In this document: piece after piece, positions 17,843 through 26,723 of the stretch
How the letters are laid out: each line of letters starts with the position of its first letter
Position numbering within the stretch: position 1 is the first letter of the stretch
NCBI GenBank assembly: GCA_963732855.1
Contig: CAVTBB010000001.1
Location: 192,336 to 256,335 of the forward strand
Origin: DASXVU01 sp963732855
GTDB lineage: Archaea; Thermoplasmatota; Thermoplasmata; Methanomassiliicoccales; UBA472
Direction: 5' to 3'
Length of the DNA: 64,000 bases
Position numbers and translations under genes: made by a program
Notes under the pieces: model-generated
Database searches by the model: none
Told to the model about the DNA's origin: nothing
What the model saw: the letters and a program-made list of their open reading frames with translations, nothing else

Positions 17843-17916
17843 GGCCGCGTTGGGGTAGCCTGGCATCCTGTGGGACTGTGGATCCTTTGACCCGTGTTCA
17901 AATCACGGACGCGGCC
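17843..17916 (+). tRNA. tRNA-His (anticodon GTG)
   Basis: The acceptor stem GCCGCGT (17844-17850) pairs with ACGCGGC (17109 offset, i.e. 17909-17915), and an extra G at 17843 faces C at 17916; this G-1:C73 pair is the identity mark of tRNA-His. The T arm is CCGTG-TTCAAAT-CACGG. The anticodon loop CTGTGGA places GTG at 17878-17880. The D arm and anticodon stem contain one or two non-canonical pairs. No CCA is encoded and there is no intron. Confidence 0.93.
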
Positions 17917-17923
17917 CTTCTTA

Positions 17924-19111
17924 TCACAATTTCTTTACAACCTTGAAGTCCCTCTCGAATAAAGCGAGGTCTTTGACATCGAGGACCCTTGGGTCTAGGG
18001 TCATCATCATCCGGGATTCGTTCATCAGTATCTCATCCCTCAACCCATAGAGCATGCGCAACACCTTGGGCGATCCATTGTTTGATATCAGATACTCAAG
18101 ACCATCGATCGCCACGAAGGTGTTGTTGCCCATCTTCAGGAAATCGATGATGGTGTGCTCTAGAATGGTGAGGTTCGTGGGTTCGACCCGGTCCTGGCCA
18201 GGCTGTGAGCATAGCCATATTACTGGCGTCTTCTTCAGCCCATACTTCTCCCTAAGGTCCTCAGGGTAGGTCCGGGTCACGATCAATCCCTCCATCCCAT
18301 TGGAAACCTGCGACAACAACGATTCGAACATGCCGTCCGCTTTCGTCTCCTCGAAGAGCAGATAGCTTCCCGGAGGCAGCATCGCGGCTTCCTTGGCACC
18401 TTTTATGCCATCCCGGTCCTCCGAGACAGGCACGACGGTGAAAAGTCGATGACGATAGACGGAAAGCGCGATGATCAAGAGGGACACGAGGAAGCCAGGG
18501 GAGAGCTCGCTGGGGATCCTGATCGCAATGATACGTAGGAATTCCAGTACAGATCCCCACAAATAGGGCAGGAGCACCGCCATTGAGAGCAATATGCATT
18601 CGCTCCGGATAATCTCATCATCGGAAGCGAAATAACGCCTCACCATGAGTGAGACGGCCAAAGCAGCGAAGACCGTGACCACACCGAGCGCCAAGACCGT
18701 TTCATAGTTTCTCGGGGGGCCGAAACCGAACTCGTTATGACCGACGCTCTTCAGGTTGTACGCGACGACCATCCCGATCAGCGCCGCCATTGCATAATAC
18801 ATGTACTGGTGCCTTTCGAACCACCTGCTGAAGGACAGGAATGTGAGTTGTATGGAGATGTACAGGAACCCGGCGAAGATCAGGACCAGCGAGAAGAATA
18901 CGCCCCTAGCATAGAGAAGGGCGGTCGTTTCGTCCTCGGCATTGATCATCATGAAATCGGAGACGCCGGCCACTAAGAAAATTAGCATGAGGACGAAGAA
19001 TCCGTTCTTAGCGATCTGCCTGTCCTTGCGGAGCAGCGCTATGCCCAACAGAAACGCCATGACCCCTGTCACAAGGGGGAAGGCTGAATACAGTTCGAGA
19101 TTTTGGATCAT
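17924..19111 (-). CDS. seven-TM membrane protein with C-terminal DUF835 domain
   Basis: About 230 N-terminal residues form seven hydrophobic segments, similar in layout to the 7TM sensor region found before some histidine kinases. The C-terminal 165 residues are a DUF835 domain, recognised by EGLIVTRTYPEDLREKYGL, TPVIWL, LEHTIIDFLK, VAIDGLEYLISNNG and the closing RMMMTLDPRVL. DUF835 is an archaeal domain of unknown function with an RecA/KaiC-like flavour, lacking a P-loop here. A paralogue of the same plan lies 1.5 kb away across rtcB. The 3' end nearly touches tRNA-His, transcribed the other way. Confidence 0.82.
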   Translation of the reverse strand: MIQNLELYSAFPLVTGVMAFLLGIALLRKDRQIAKNGFFVLMLIFLVAGVSDFMMINAEDETTALLYARGVFFSLVLIFAGFLYISIQLTFLSFSRWFERHQYMYYAMAALIGMVVAYNLKSVGHNEFGFGPPRNYETVLALGVVTVFAALAVSLMVRRYFASDDEIIRSECILLSMAVLLPYLWGSVLEFLRIIAIRIPSELSPGFLVSLLIIALSVYRHRLFTVVPVSEDRDGIKGAKEAAMLPPGSYLLFEETKADGMFESLLSQVSNGMEGLIVTRTYPEDLREKYGLKKTPVIWLCSQPGQDRVEPTNLTILEHTIIDFLKMGNNTFVAIDGLEYLISNNGSPKVLRMLYGLRDEILMNESRMMMTLDPRVLDVKDLALFERDFKVVKKL

Positions 19112-19220
19112 CAGGCCTGCGCTCCCATCCCGATGCCCATATGCTCTAATTATCCTTTCTTCGGTGGAGCATTTGAAAACTTTATCTAACCCGCGTCATG
19201 TACGTGGTCTGGTGTGACAT

Positions 19221-20675
19221 TTGGCTTGGAAGGGTACCATCAACAAGATCGACGATTACCGCTGGGAAATACCCCAGGACTACAAACCTGGCATGCACAC
19301 CAGCGCCGTGATCTATTCCAGTGAAAAGATGATCCAGCACGTGCTGAGCGACAATTCTCCAGAGCAAGCGGCCAATGTCGCATGCCTGCCGGGGATCGTC
19401 GGCAAATCTTTGGCCATGCCCGACATCCACTGGGGGTACGGGTTCCCCATCGGAGGGGTCGCCGCCATGGATGCCCAGGAAGGCGTCATCTCACCCGGCG
19501 GGATAGGCTTCGACATAAACTGCGGGGTTAGGCTGCTGAGCACCAACCTGGACGTGAAGGATGTGGAACCCCGCATCAAGGACCTCATCGGCACATTGTT
19601 CAAGAACGTACCTTCGGGGGTCGGGTCTGAAGGGGTCGTCGATGTTGCGGCCAGCGAGATCGACTCGATCCTGACGGAAGGTGCCGAGTGGGCGGTCCGC
19701 AAAGGCTTCGGCTGGAAGGAGGACCTGGAAACGACCGAGGAGGGTGGCAGGATGAAGAACGCCGACCCGTCCAAGGTATCGCAGAAAGCCAAGCAGAGGG
19801 GCATACCGCAGGTCGGTTCCCTAGGCTCAGGGAACCATTTCCTGGAGGTTGATAAGGTCGACAAGATCTTCGACCCCGAGGCGGCCAAGACCTTCGGTCT
19901 GACCCACGAGGGGCAGATCACCGTCACCATCCACTGTGGCTCCCGCGGATGCGGTCACCAGATAGCCACCGATTACCTGCAGGTGATGGAACGCTCGCTG
20001 AAATCGATGAACCTTAACCTGCCGGACCGACAGTTGGCGTGTGCCCCGGTTACCTCCCAGGACGGGCAGGATTACTTCAACGGCATGAGCGCTGGTGCCA
20101 ACTATGCCTGGGCCAACCGCCAGATGATCATGCATTGGGTCCGCCAATCGTTCGAGTCCGTGTTCCACCGCAAGGCCGAGGACATGGAGATGCGGCATGT
20201 GTATGACGTTGCCCACAACATCGCCAAGCTCGAGGACCATGAGGTCGACGGCAAGAAGATGAAAGTCTATGTACACCGAAAAGGAGCCACGAGGGCATTC
20301 CCGGCCGGACATCCAGATGTCATGGTCAAGTACCGGTCAGTCGGACATCCGGTGATCATCCCGGGGGATATGGGAGCTGGCACATATGTTCTGGTGGGAA
20401 CGGAGCGGGGCATGAAGGAATCATTCGGTTCCACCTGCCATGGCGCGGGTCGCATGATGTCCCGGGCCACTGCCATAAACACCTACAACGCTTCCAAGGT
20501 GAAGCAACAGCTCGAATCAAAGGGCATATACCTGAAAGCAAGTACCAAGGACGGGATCATCGAAGAGGCCCCAGGTGCTTACAAGGACATCGATGATGTC
20601 ATCGCGGTGGTCAGTGGGGCAGGCCTCTCCCGACCGGTCGTGAAGCTCACGCCAATTGGCGTGATGAAAGGCTGA
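19221..20675 (+). CDS. rtcB: tRNA-splicing RNA ligase RtcB
   Basis: At 484 residues this is a full-length, intein-free RtcB. It shows the family motifs MPDIHWGYGFPIGG (about 66-79), FDINCGVRLL with metal-binding Asp98 and Cys101, HCGSRGCGHQ, VGHPVIIPGDMG, and CHGAGR with the histidine that takes GMP. RtcB joins 2',3'-cyclic phosphate and 5'-OH ends made by the tRNA-splicing endonuclease. The archease partner is not in the window. The start is TTG at 19221; the family N-terminus (W-x-G) follows at once. It converges with a DUF835 gene, overlapping by 29 bases. Confidence 0.95.
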   Translation: MAWKGTINKIDDYRWEIPQDYKPGMHTSAVIYSSEKMIQHVLSDNSPEQAANVACLPGIVGKSLAMPDIHWGYGFPIGGVAAMDAQEGVISPGGIGFDINCGVRLLSTNLDVKDVEPRIKDLIGTLFKNVPSGVGSEGVVDVAASEIDSILTEGAEWAVRKGFGWKEDLETTEEGGRMKNADPSKVSQKAKQRGIPQVGSLGSGNHFLEVDKVDKIFDPEAAKTFGLTHEGQITVTIHCGSRGCGHQIATDYLQVMERSLKSMNLNLPDRQLACAPVTSQDGQDYFNGMSAGANYAWANRQMIMHWVRQSFESVFHRKAEDMEMRHVYDVAHNIAKLEDHEVDGKKMKVYVHRKGATRAFPAGHPDVMVKYRSVGHPVIIPGDMGAGTYVLVGTERGMKESFGSTCHGAGRMMSRATAINTYNASKVKQQLESKGIYLKASTKDGIIEEAPGAYKDIDDVIAVVSGAGLSRPVVKLTPIGVMKG

Positions 20676-21912
20676 GAGGGACCGCCTCGGGAGGGTCGAA
20701 TCCCGATTCGGATTTTCGGACCACCAATGAACCCTCATGGTCCAGGACGACCATGTCCCTCATCAGCAGAGCGCGGTCGCGCGAGGACAGGCCGTTCGGG
20801 TCGAAAGAAAGGATGAGCCTGGAACCTCTGACCATTGCCTCATCCTCAAGTTCGAACAAGAACCGGATGGCTTTTTGGCTGGAAGTCTCCAGGATCATCT
20901 CGTCCAGACCCTCCACCAGGACCACGGTGTTCTCGCCATCGCTCATGAAGCGCTTAATGGTACGCTCCAGCAACGGAAGGTTCGAGGGGGAGACGGCGTC
21001 CTTGATGGGGCGATGCGCCAGCCATATCATCGGAGTGTTCCGTAGGCCGTACACTTCCCGGATCTGTTCCGGATGCTTCTGGGAAATGATCAGCCCCTTC
21101 CTCCCAGCGTTGAGCTCAGAGGCGAACAGGCGGAACGATGTGTCCGTCCCCTTCTCTTCGACGGCATAGGACCTCCCTTCCTCCAGCTTGACGGCCAGGT
21201 TCCTCATGGTGATGCGGGGTGAGTCAACGGATGGCAGGATGTCGAATAGGTGCTCGCGGGCTATGGCATAAAAGAACACCGTCGAGGTGATGATATACGC
21301 CGGGGCCATCGGTGACGGGACCGGTATGCCTACTAGCTCCAGTAGGGAGGTCAGCAACAGGTGGGCGAAAGGAATGGCCATGGCCAGGGTCAGACCGGCC
21401 ACCAATGTGCCGTAGTGCGGATCGCGGCTGGCCCGGTGAGCTCGACTGAGGATGTTCAAAGCGAATGCCAAGTAGGCCGCTATGATCAATCCTATGCCGA
21501 TCAACTCAACTGAGTTGGGCATCATCCATCCAAAAGGACCCATCTCCACCTTGCCGAAAAGAAGCGCTGAGAAGACGCCGGACATGATGACCAGGGCCGC
21601 ATATCTTACCCAGTGCCGTGCGAAAACGGCACAGTTGCTTTGCAGGGCGAAGAACGTGGCCAGGTAAAGGAATCCACCGAACAGGCAGACCAGGCAGAAC
21701 GTCAGGATGCGGAACATGAGCATGGCCTGACCCTGAGTCGGAGCACTAAGGAACAGGTAGTCCAGGGCCGATGTCGCCGATAGAAGTGTCATGACCACGA
21801 AGAAAGCCCTAGAGATCCCCAGGTGCGGGTTCCTGAAGAGGACGTAGGCCCCCATAGCCAAAGCTGTGATGGACACAACGGTGGAAATGGACAGGAACAA
21901 TGGGTCGAACAT
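20647..21912 (-). CDS. seven-TM membrane protein with C-terminal DUF835 domain (paralogue)
   Basis: Same plan as the gene at 17924-19111: seven N-terminal hydrophobic segments, then DUF835 with GRKGLIISQKHPEQIREVYGL, TPMIWLAHRPI, LLERTIKRFM, VLVEGLDEMILETSS and LILSFDPNGLS. The C-terminus has an extra 25-residue polar tail that overlaps the end of rtcB. The two copies are clearly homologous but divergent, so the duplication is old. A membrane-bound signal receiver is plausible; no catalytic motif is visible. Confidence 0.82.
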   Translation of the reverse strand: MFDPLFLSISTVVSITALAMGAYVLFRNPHLGISRAFFVVMTLLSATSALDYLFLSAPTQGQAMLMFRILTFCLVCLFGGFLYLATFFALQSNCAVFARHWVRYAALVIMSGVFSALLFGKVEMGPFGWMMPNSVELIGIGLIIAAYLAFALNILSRAHRASRDPHYGTLVAGLTLAMAIPFAHLLLTSLLELVGIPVPSPMAPAYIITSTVFFYAIAREHLFDILPSVDSPRITMRNLAVKLEEGRSYAVEEKGTDTSFRLFASELNAGRKGLIISQKHPEQIREVYGLRNTPMIWLAHRPIKDAVSPSNLPLLERTIKRFMSDGENTVVLVEGLDEMILETSSQKAIRFLFELEDEAMVRGSRLILSFDPNGLSSRDRALLMRDMVVLDHEGSLVVRKSESGFDPPEAVPLSLSSRQLA

Positions 21913-22011
21913 CGCAGCATTGGACGTATGCGGGGCGATTTGAAGCGCTTTTCGACCCGAATATCAGTACCGATCATTAGCGCTTGGCCAGATCTGTTCC
22001 GAAAATCGTAC

Positions 22012-23325
22012 TCAGGAGAAAAGTACCCTCTCCGCCGCCTTTTGGACGATCTCTCGGTGGTCCGCGGGCGACGAGACCATGACCGCCCAGTCGTTGACGC
22101 TGCGCGTCTGTATGGCCTTGGCCAATGGACTATATTTGGAAAGAGGTCTCACCCGATCACCGTTGATGATGGGCACCTCGGTCTTTCCGATCCTCGGTTC
22201 GGTGATGAGCAGCTCGCGCTCCGGCATATCTAGGATCACCTCCGATTCGTCCACGCCCGCTCTCTCGGCGATCTCCCTCTCGACGTTCTTGCGCCTGGCA
22301 TAGTTCGTCAATGGTAGCAGGGAATCTAGCTGCTCCGGGTCCAGGTCGGAGATGAGCATGGAATAGGCCCTCTTGTAAAGATGCCGGTATTTCAGCAGCG
22401 TCATTATTCGGCCCGCGCTGCCGCCATCCTTGAGCAAACGCTCCGAAAAGCTGGCGTCCGTCTGGATCTGTATGTCCTCGAGCGCCTCCGGGCTGGCGTT
22501 CTCAACCGCCTTGCAAAGCATCATTTCCGCGATGCGTACCGTGTGATGGAAGTAGACCGAGGTGTACATCAGAGCCCTCGCCACCATCAGCCCCTCGATC
22601 GCCACCACTCCGCTTTTCCGCACAGCGATGTCCCCGTGGTGGAGCTCGATGGTGTCCATGATGCGGTCGATGTCAATGGTACCGTGGGCCACGCCGGTGT
22701 AGTAGGCATCCCTAAGCAGATAGTCCATCTGATCGGCGTCGACCGGTCCGTGGATGACCTGTCTCAGGTAGTTGTTCTCGTTGAAATAGGTCTGTACGCC
22801 GTCCAGCGGCAACTTCTTCTGTCCGCTCAGGTCGGGGCCTCGGGGCGAGACTATCAGATCGGCGACCAGGTCGGCAGAGATGCCCTCCCCCTCGAGGACC
22901 TCGGCGACCGTGCCTTGCACGCCGATTATCTTTCCCTCCTTCGGGTCAATGGTCTTAAGTTCACCCTTGATGAGTGCGGTCCCGATCTCGGTGTGGGTCT
23001 TACCTGTCCGCTCTTCGAGGACACATTCCAGAGTGTGGGAATAAGGTGCGTGGCCGACGTCATGGAGCAGCGCAGCGGAGAGGACCGCGCTCCGCTCATG
23101 CTCTGGTATGTTAAGCGCCAAGGCCATTCGGTTCGCGATCTGGTAGGTGCCGAGCGAGTGCTCCATGCGGGTATGGTGGGCCCCGGGGAAAACCAGGTAG
23201 GCGAGTCCGAGCTGGTGCACGCCGTGCAGGCGCTGCATCTCGGGTCTTTGCAGCAGGTCCAGGTATACACCGCTCAGCTTTACGCTGCCGTGGACGCTGT
23301 CATGGATCACCTTGTAATCTGGCAC
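22012..23325 (-). CDS. HD domain phosphohydrolase (SAMHD1/dGTPase-like)
   Basis: The 437-residue protein contains the HD metal site: HHTRMEHSLGTY, ALLHDVGHAPYSHTLE, and later DQMDYLLRDAYYTG. This order and spacing are those of the SAMHD1-like dNTP triphosphohydrolase family. Substrate could be dNTPs or another nucleotide. The start is GTG at 23325 without a Shine-Dalgarno, but a TATATATTG-type box about 28 bases upstream makes a leaderless mRNA likely. It is monocistronic. Confidence 0.85.
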   Translation of the reverse strand: MPDYKVIHDSVHGSVKLSGVYLDLLQRPEMQRLHGVHQLGLAYLVFPGAHHTRMEHSLGTYQIANRMALALNIPEHERSAVLSAALLHDVGHAPYSHTLECVLEERTGKTHTEIGTALIKGELKTIDPKEGKIIGVQGTVAEVLEGEGISADLVADLIVSPRGPDLSGQKKLPLDGVQTYFNENNYLRQVIHGPVDADQMDYLLRDAYYTGVAHGTIDIDRIMDTIELHHGDIAVRKSGVVAIEGLMVARALMYTSVYFHHTVRIAEMMLCKAVENASPEALEDIQIQTDASFSERLLKDGGSAGRIMTLLKYRHLYKRAYSMLISDLDPEQLDSLLPLTNYARRKNVEREIAERAGVDESEVILDMPERELLITEPRIGKTEVPIINGDRVRPLSKYSPLAKAIQTRSVNDWAVMVSSPADHREIVQKAAERVLFS

Positions 23326-23348
23326 GGGAGGAAAATCAAGATTGGACT

Positions 23349-23358
23349 ATATATTGAC
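23349..23358 (-). promoter_or_regulatory. TATA box of the HD phosphohydrolase gene
   Basis: On the coding strand TCAATATATA is centred near position -28 of the GTG start, so transcription should begin at the start codon. Confidence 0.45.
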
Positions 23359-23359
23359 T

Positions 23360-23765
23360 TTGAGAAACCACGACTGCCTTCTTTGGCAAAATGGCAGAGG
23401 TGGTACAAAACAGGAACATATCCAGATAAGGGCGATCATTATTCTGGGAAAATCTCGCACAGTATGGGTATCAATGGTTCTGAGCTGAATGAATGCTCAT
23501 TGAAACCGCATAAAAAAATGGAGTTGAGACCGTTAGCACTATCTCCGAAGAAAATGTTTTCGTTGAAGTCTAAATTATGATCCAGATGAATATTGACTTC
23601 AATATGCTAGGCTACCCTTGGTAGGAGTCTGACGCATTCCAGGAAATTCGTTTCCACTATCAGAATGATATGTAAGAGTTTGTCCAATTTCCTATTCAAT
23701 TGAATTTAAAATATTATTGTCTGGATAAAGTTGGTTCGAGGGCCTAAGCCCCGGGGAGAACGGGC
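23360..23765. other. A/T-rich gap without a recognisable gene
   Basis: About 400 bases between the HD gene promoter and the sepF stop. It holds no plausible ORF or RNA that I can recognise. A CCGGGG/GGGGAG-containing segment with a possible weak hairpin at 23745-23765 may help end the sepF transcript. Confidence 0.35.
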
Positions 23766-24146
23766 TTAGTTGAAGCCGCCCTTTATCTTGTGCCTGTCGA
23801 TCTTGATGCCGTTCGGAGCAACTACGATCAGGTTGTTGCCGATGGCCGCCACGTCTCCACCAGTGTCCCGGGCGATGTTCTTCAGCTCGTTGGTGATCTT
23901 TTTCAGGGTCTGCTGGTCGTTTTCGATCGGCGAATAGTCGATCAGAACGATGTTGCCATTGTAGACCGGCTGGCTAACAGACGTTACATCCTCGAACCGG
24001 TAGACTTCTGCGACCTTGATCATCCCGTTTCCGGCGAGCGGGCTGTCCTCCTGGAAGTACAGTGCCCCGAGGTCGATGTACTGATCTGTCTCAACGGTCT
24101 GAACGTCATCCTTCCCCTTTCTCAACGGCTTCTTCAACAGCGGCAA
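23766..24146 (-). CDS. sepF: cell division protein SepF
   Basis: The 126-residue protein has the archaeal SepF plan: a short basic, hydrophobic N-terminus (MPLLKKPLRKGK), a linker, and the alpha-beta SepF core with VYRFEDV, NGNIVLIDYSPI, TNELKNIARDTGGDVAAIGNNLIVVAPNGI. SepF binds FtsZ and ties it to the membrane; archaea with SepF generally divide with FtsZ. The start is TTG at 24146, supported by AGAGGG eleven bases upstream; the nearby ATG is out of frame. It appears monocistronic. Confidence 0.9.
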   Translation of the reverse strand: MPLLKKPLRKGKDDVQTVETDQYIDLGALYFQEDSPLAGNGMIKVAEVYRFEDVTSVSQPVYNGNIVLIDYSPIENDQQTLKKITNELKNIARDTGGDVAAIGNNLIVVAPNGIKIDRHKIKGGFN

Positions 24147-24209
24147 GTTGCATCCCTCTTAGATTGTTCCAGAAATGGGGTGACTGAATATTAACATTTC
24201 GGCGATTAA

Positions 24210-24717
24210 TTATCTGGACGGCTGTGGCGGAGGAATGCCTTGTTTGTCCGTGCACAGTCTTATTGTGATGTTCTCGGTGCTCCTGACCCGCAAACATGCC
24301 ACCCTTTCATTCTTCTTATTCTGTATATCAGAAACTCCGTCAATGATAGCTGCGACCTCTGCCACGGATGCGTCCGCCGTGAGGGCCCGATGCGATCCCA
24401 TCAGAGAGCTCTGAGCACCAATTATTCCATTCGACTCGTTCGTCGTAGAGGTGATCCGACGGTAAAGGAGACCTGCTGAGAGGTTTACCTCACCATTGGC
24501 GGCAGAGACGTTCACTGTATGAAGTCCATCACCCAATCTGATGATCGAATAGTCGGTTGCATTCGCCGATAAACTTTCCTGCAGACACCGGCCGACGCCG
24601 ATTTCCATGAAGGAGATAGTCCTGAAGTAGAGCAAAGCCTCCAATCGAGATGACGGTATGACATTCAGTTGAACCAGGTATTTCGGAGATGTTGCTCCCT
24701 CTCGTGTAATTGGTCAT
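24210..24717 (-). pseudogene. possible broken gene for a small secreted or pilin-like protein
   Basis: A 144-codon frame (24210-24644) reads with protein-like composition, rich in Asn, Ser and Thr and with SANATDYSIIRLGDGLHT and NVSAANGEVNLSAGLL. A second frame (24529-24717) supplies a natural N-terminus MTNYTRGSNISEIPG and then runs into nonsense. Joining them needs one frameshift near 24625. The Ser/Thr/Asn-rich style suggests an extracellular protein, but there is no signal peptide and I recognise no family. It could be noise. Confidence 0.3.
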
Positions 24718-24861
24718 TTCTGCGCTGCACCATCATAGATCAGGAGTGGGCAAGATAATCACTGGAGACGGCACCAGCAGGGGTCTGGATAGCGATGAAC
24801 GATGTGATCGTGACGAATCGCTTTAATGACGATGGCGTCTACCCAGTTCCGCATTTTGTAA

Positions 24862-24899
24862 CCTACTAGCAGCTGTAATTGCTACTATCTAATTGTAGG
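24862..24899 (-). terminator. inverted repeat downstream of the PUA gene, possible terminator
   Basis: CCTAC-TAGCA (24862-24871) is complementary to TGCTA (24880-24884) and GTAGG (24895-24899), giving a two-part hairpin of 5+5 bp. It sits about 90 bases beyond the PUA-gene stop. No strong T run follows on either strand, so its role is uncertain. Confidence 0.25.
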
Positions 24900-24988
24900 T
24901 GGGCATTTAAGAGTTGCATCATTCGCGGAACATTACCAGAGCATGACTGAGGGAAATGGGATCCGATGGATCGGACGGCTCACCAGGG

Positions 24989-25495
24989 TCAGCGCTCATC
25001 ATATTTCCAGAGCTTGTCGCCGACATAATGGAAGTTCTTGATGGCCTTCCCGGATCTCTTTTGCAGCATCTCTTCCCCGGAGACTATGGCCTCACCAATG
25101 GCCAATGCCCGAAGGTTCTTGACATCCCGGACCCAAACGAAATCTCCAGGCTTAATGTCCCGGTCGGCGTCGACTATCCCAGGACCCATGATGTCCGCCC
25201 CCTTCACGACGAATGGGACCGCGCCCATATCGACGGTTACGTATGATTTGGGGGGATTATATTTCAGCGCCCCCTTGACCGTCAGGAATGCCTTTCCTGC
25301 AATGATCATTGCTAGGATCTCGTTGTTGACGAAAATGACATCGAATTCGGAGCTCTCGGCCTTATCGATGGTGTCCTTCAGCGTGAATACCTGGATCCCC
25401 ACCTTCTGTGAGACCTCCTCACATAATGCTTTGATCTCCTTCTCACGGAGCCTTCCCCTTTTCTTAATGCGGATGTCGCTCATGACGATGGTCAC
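24989..25495 (-). CDS. archaeal PUA-domain RNA-binding protein (MCTS1-like)
   Basis: This protein has an N-terminal alpha-beta region (KKRGRLREKEIKALCEEV) and a C-terminal PUA domain with VPFVVKGADIMGPGIVDA, then KPGDFVWVRDVKNLRALAIGEAI. This layout is that of archaeal homologues of eukaryotic MCTS1/Tma20, which bind the small ribosomal subunit or RNA. The GTG at 25495 overlaps the upstream stop by four bases; an ATG four codons later (25483) gives the more typical N-terminus MSDIRIKKRGR. It shares an operon with the zinc-ribbon gene. Confidence 0.85.
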   Translation of the reverse strand: MTIVMSDIRIKKRGRLREKEIKALCEEVSQKVGIQVFTLKDTIDKAESSEFDVIFVNNEILAMIIAGKAFLTVKGALKYNPPKSYVTVDMGAVPFVVKGADIMGPGIVDADRDIKPGDFVWVRDVKNLRALAIGEAIVSGEEMLQKRSGKAIKNFHYVGDKLWKYDER

Positions 25496-25884
25496 TTCTT
25501 CTTGCCAAAGAATTTCGAGAATAGGCCCTTTTTCTTTCCTGACTCGACAGGCGCATCATCTTCTTTCTTTTCTTCCTTCGGTATCTCCTGGGATGATGGC
25601 TCGACCTTGATGTTGGAGTCGCCCGTTCCGGGCTCTATGCGTTCTTTGATCGAACCGGCATCTTCCCCAGAGATCGCGGGTTCTGCTTCGATCTCCCCTG
25701 GCTCTTCCTTTTTTACCGGTGCATCAGCTGTGGCTGTGTTGCCAGAGATATCATTGGCAAGATCCTCCAGGTCTTGAAAGTCAGCCATGCCCAGGTCAGC
25801 ACCACATTTGGGGCACGAACGGGCGTCAATGCTCATTTTTGCATCGCAGACCGGACATTCGATCTCGAGCTTCTGTTTTGGCAT
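25492..25884 (-). CDS. zinc-ribbon protein with acidic linker and basic C-terminal helix
   Basis: The first 30 residues hold a zinc ribbon, CPVC then CPKC. A long disordered linker rich in Glu, Pro, Ser and Ala follows (about residues 45-112), and the end is GLFSKFFGKKK. The end resembles an amphipathic membrane-touching helix. No family name fits. It is the first gene of a two-gene operon with the PUA protein, with a four-base overlap, so a role near ribosomes or the membrane is possible but unproven. Confidence 0.65.
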   Translation of the reverse strand: MPKQKLEIECPVCDAKMSIDARSCPKCGADLGMADFQDLEDLANDISGNTATADAPVKKEEPGEIEAEPAISGEDAGSIKERIEPGTGDSNIKVEPSSQEIPKEEKKEDDAPVESGKKKGLFSKFFGKKK

Positions 25885-26069
25885 AACGGTCCACTCCGAT
25901 TAAACAGGACGGCCGATTTAACTATATCGGTCAGATACGGACTATCCGATAATTAGGGTACTGGCTATGCATTATATAAATAAATCATCAACCACCAAAT
26001 CGGAGAACGCCAGTCGGACTTCTTATACCTGAACACTAAATGCAATGACTTTATTATTGAAGTCGAAAT

Positions 26070-26660
26070 TGGTTTTTCAATGCGCTGGGCCCTACTGTGC
26101 CGAGGATCATGACCCTGGTCATTAGCATGACAACCTTGTTGTTATTGGTCCTTGTAGTGGTCCCTATCTTGGTGGGGGATTGGAAATTAAGTTTTCCCAG
26201 GGACAGACCGCCGGTTGAAGTTTATGATAGCCCGACGTATCTCGATCTCTTTCGAGGCTCCCATCCAGATCCATAAGGGCGTTCAGGGTTTCTCGGCACA
26301 ACGATCACGTTGCTGTTCGTGGTCGGTATCCCGATCGCTATCTGAGCTTCTTCAAGGGTTTCTACCCCAAGGGTTCAGTATCCCGTACTAAGTTCAGCAT
26401 GGGCATCACCGCCCTGATCAATATGTGGATATGGTTACCTACCTGCAGGAAGGCCGCGTGCCGACCTGGGAATCGTCTGGGTTGACCTAGACCATCAACC
26501 ATATGTCCTTCCCATAATCTTCGGCGTGAGATCTTGGGCGCTCTGCCATGTGGTGGAACTGGTCTCCCACAGAAAGGAAGGATCCTCCAGAAGTTCGAAC
26601 CGGAGGATGAACATAAAGCGGCAGAGCGCAAATTGCGCGAGAAGGAGTTGAGAAGGTGAG
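26070..26660 (+). pseudogene. decayed membrane-protein gene
   Basis: Coding-like pieces succeed one another in different frames on the plus strand: a hydrophobic helix MTTLLLLVLVVVPILVGDW with following SFPRDRPPVEVYDSP (from 26109), then DRYLSFFKGFYPKG and MGITALINMWIW (about 26333-26436), and finally ILQKFEPEDEHKAAERKL with REKELRR and a stop (about 26580-26660). Several frameshifts and stops separate them. It looks like the remains of a single gene of about 190 codons with one or two membrane segments and a charged C-terminal helix. I do not recognise the family. Confidence 0.45.
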
Positions 26661-26723
26661 GAAGAACAAGGGACAATCAAGGCGAGGATGGCCGATGGCA
26701 ATATCACATAGATCCGGGTATGA

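Noticed and set aside
22381..23580. 399-codon plus-strand ORF opposite the HD phosphohydrolase gene
   Set aside because: It is the antisense of a well-supported gene; its protein has no family motif and its length follows from the high GC of the coding strand.
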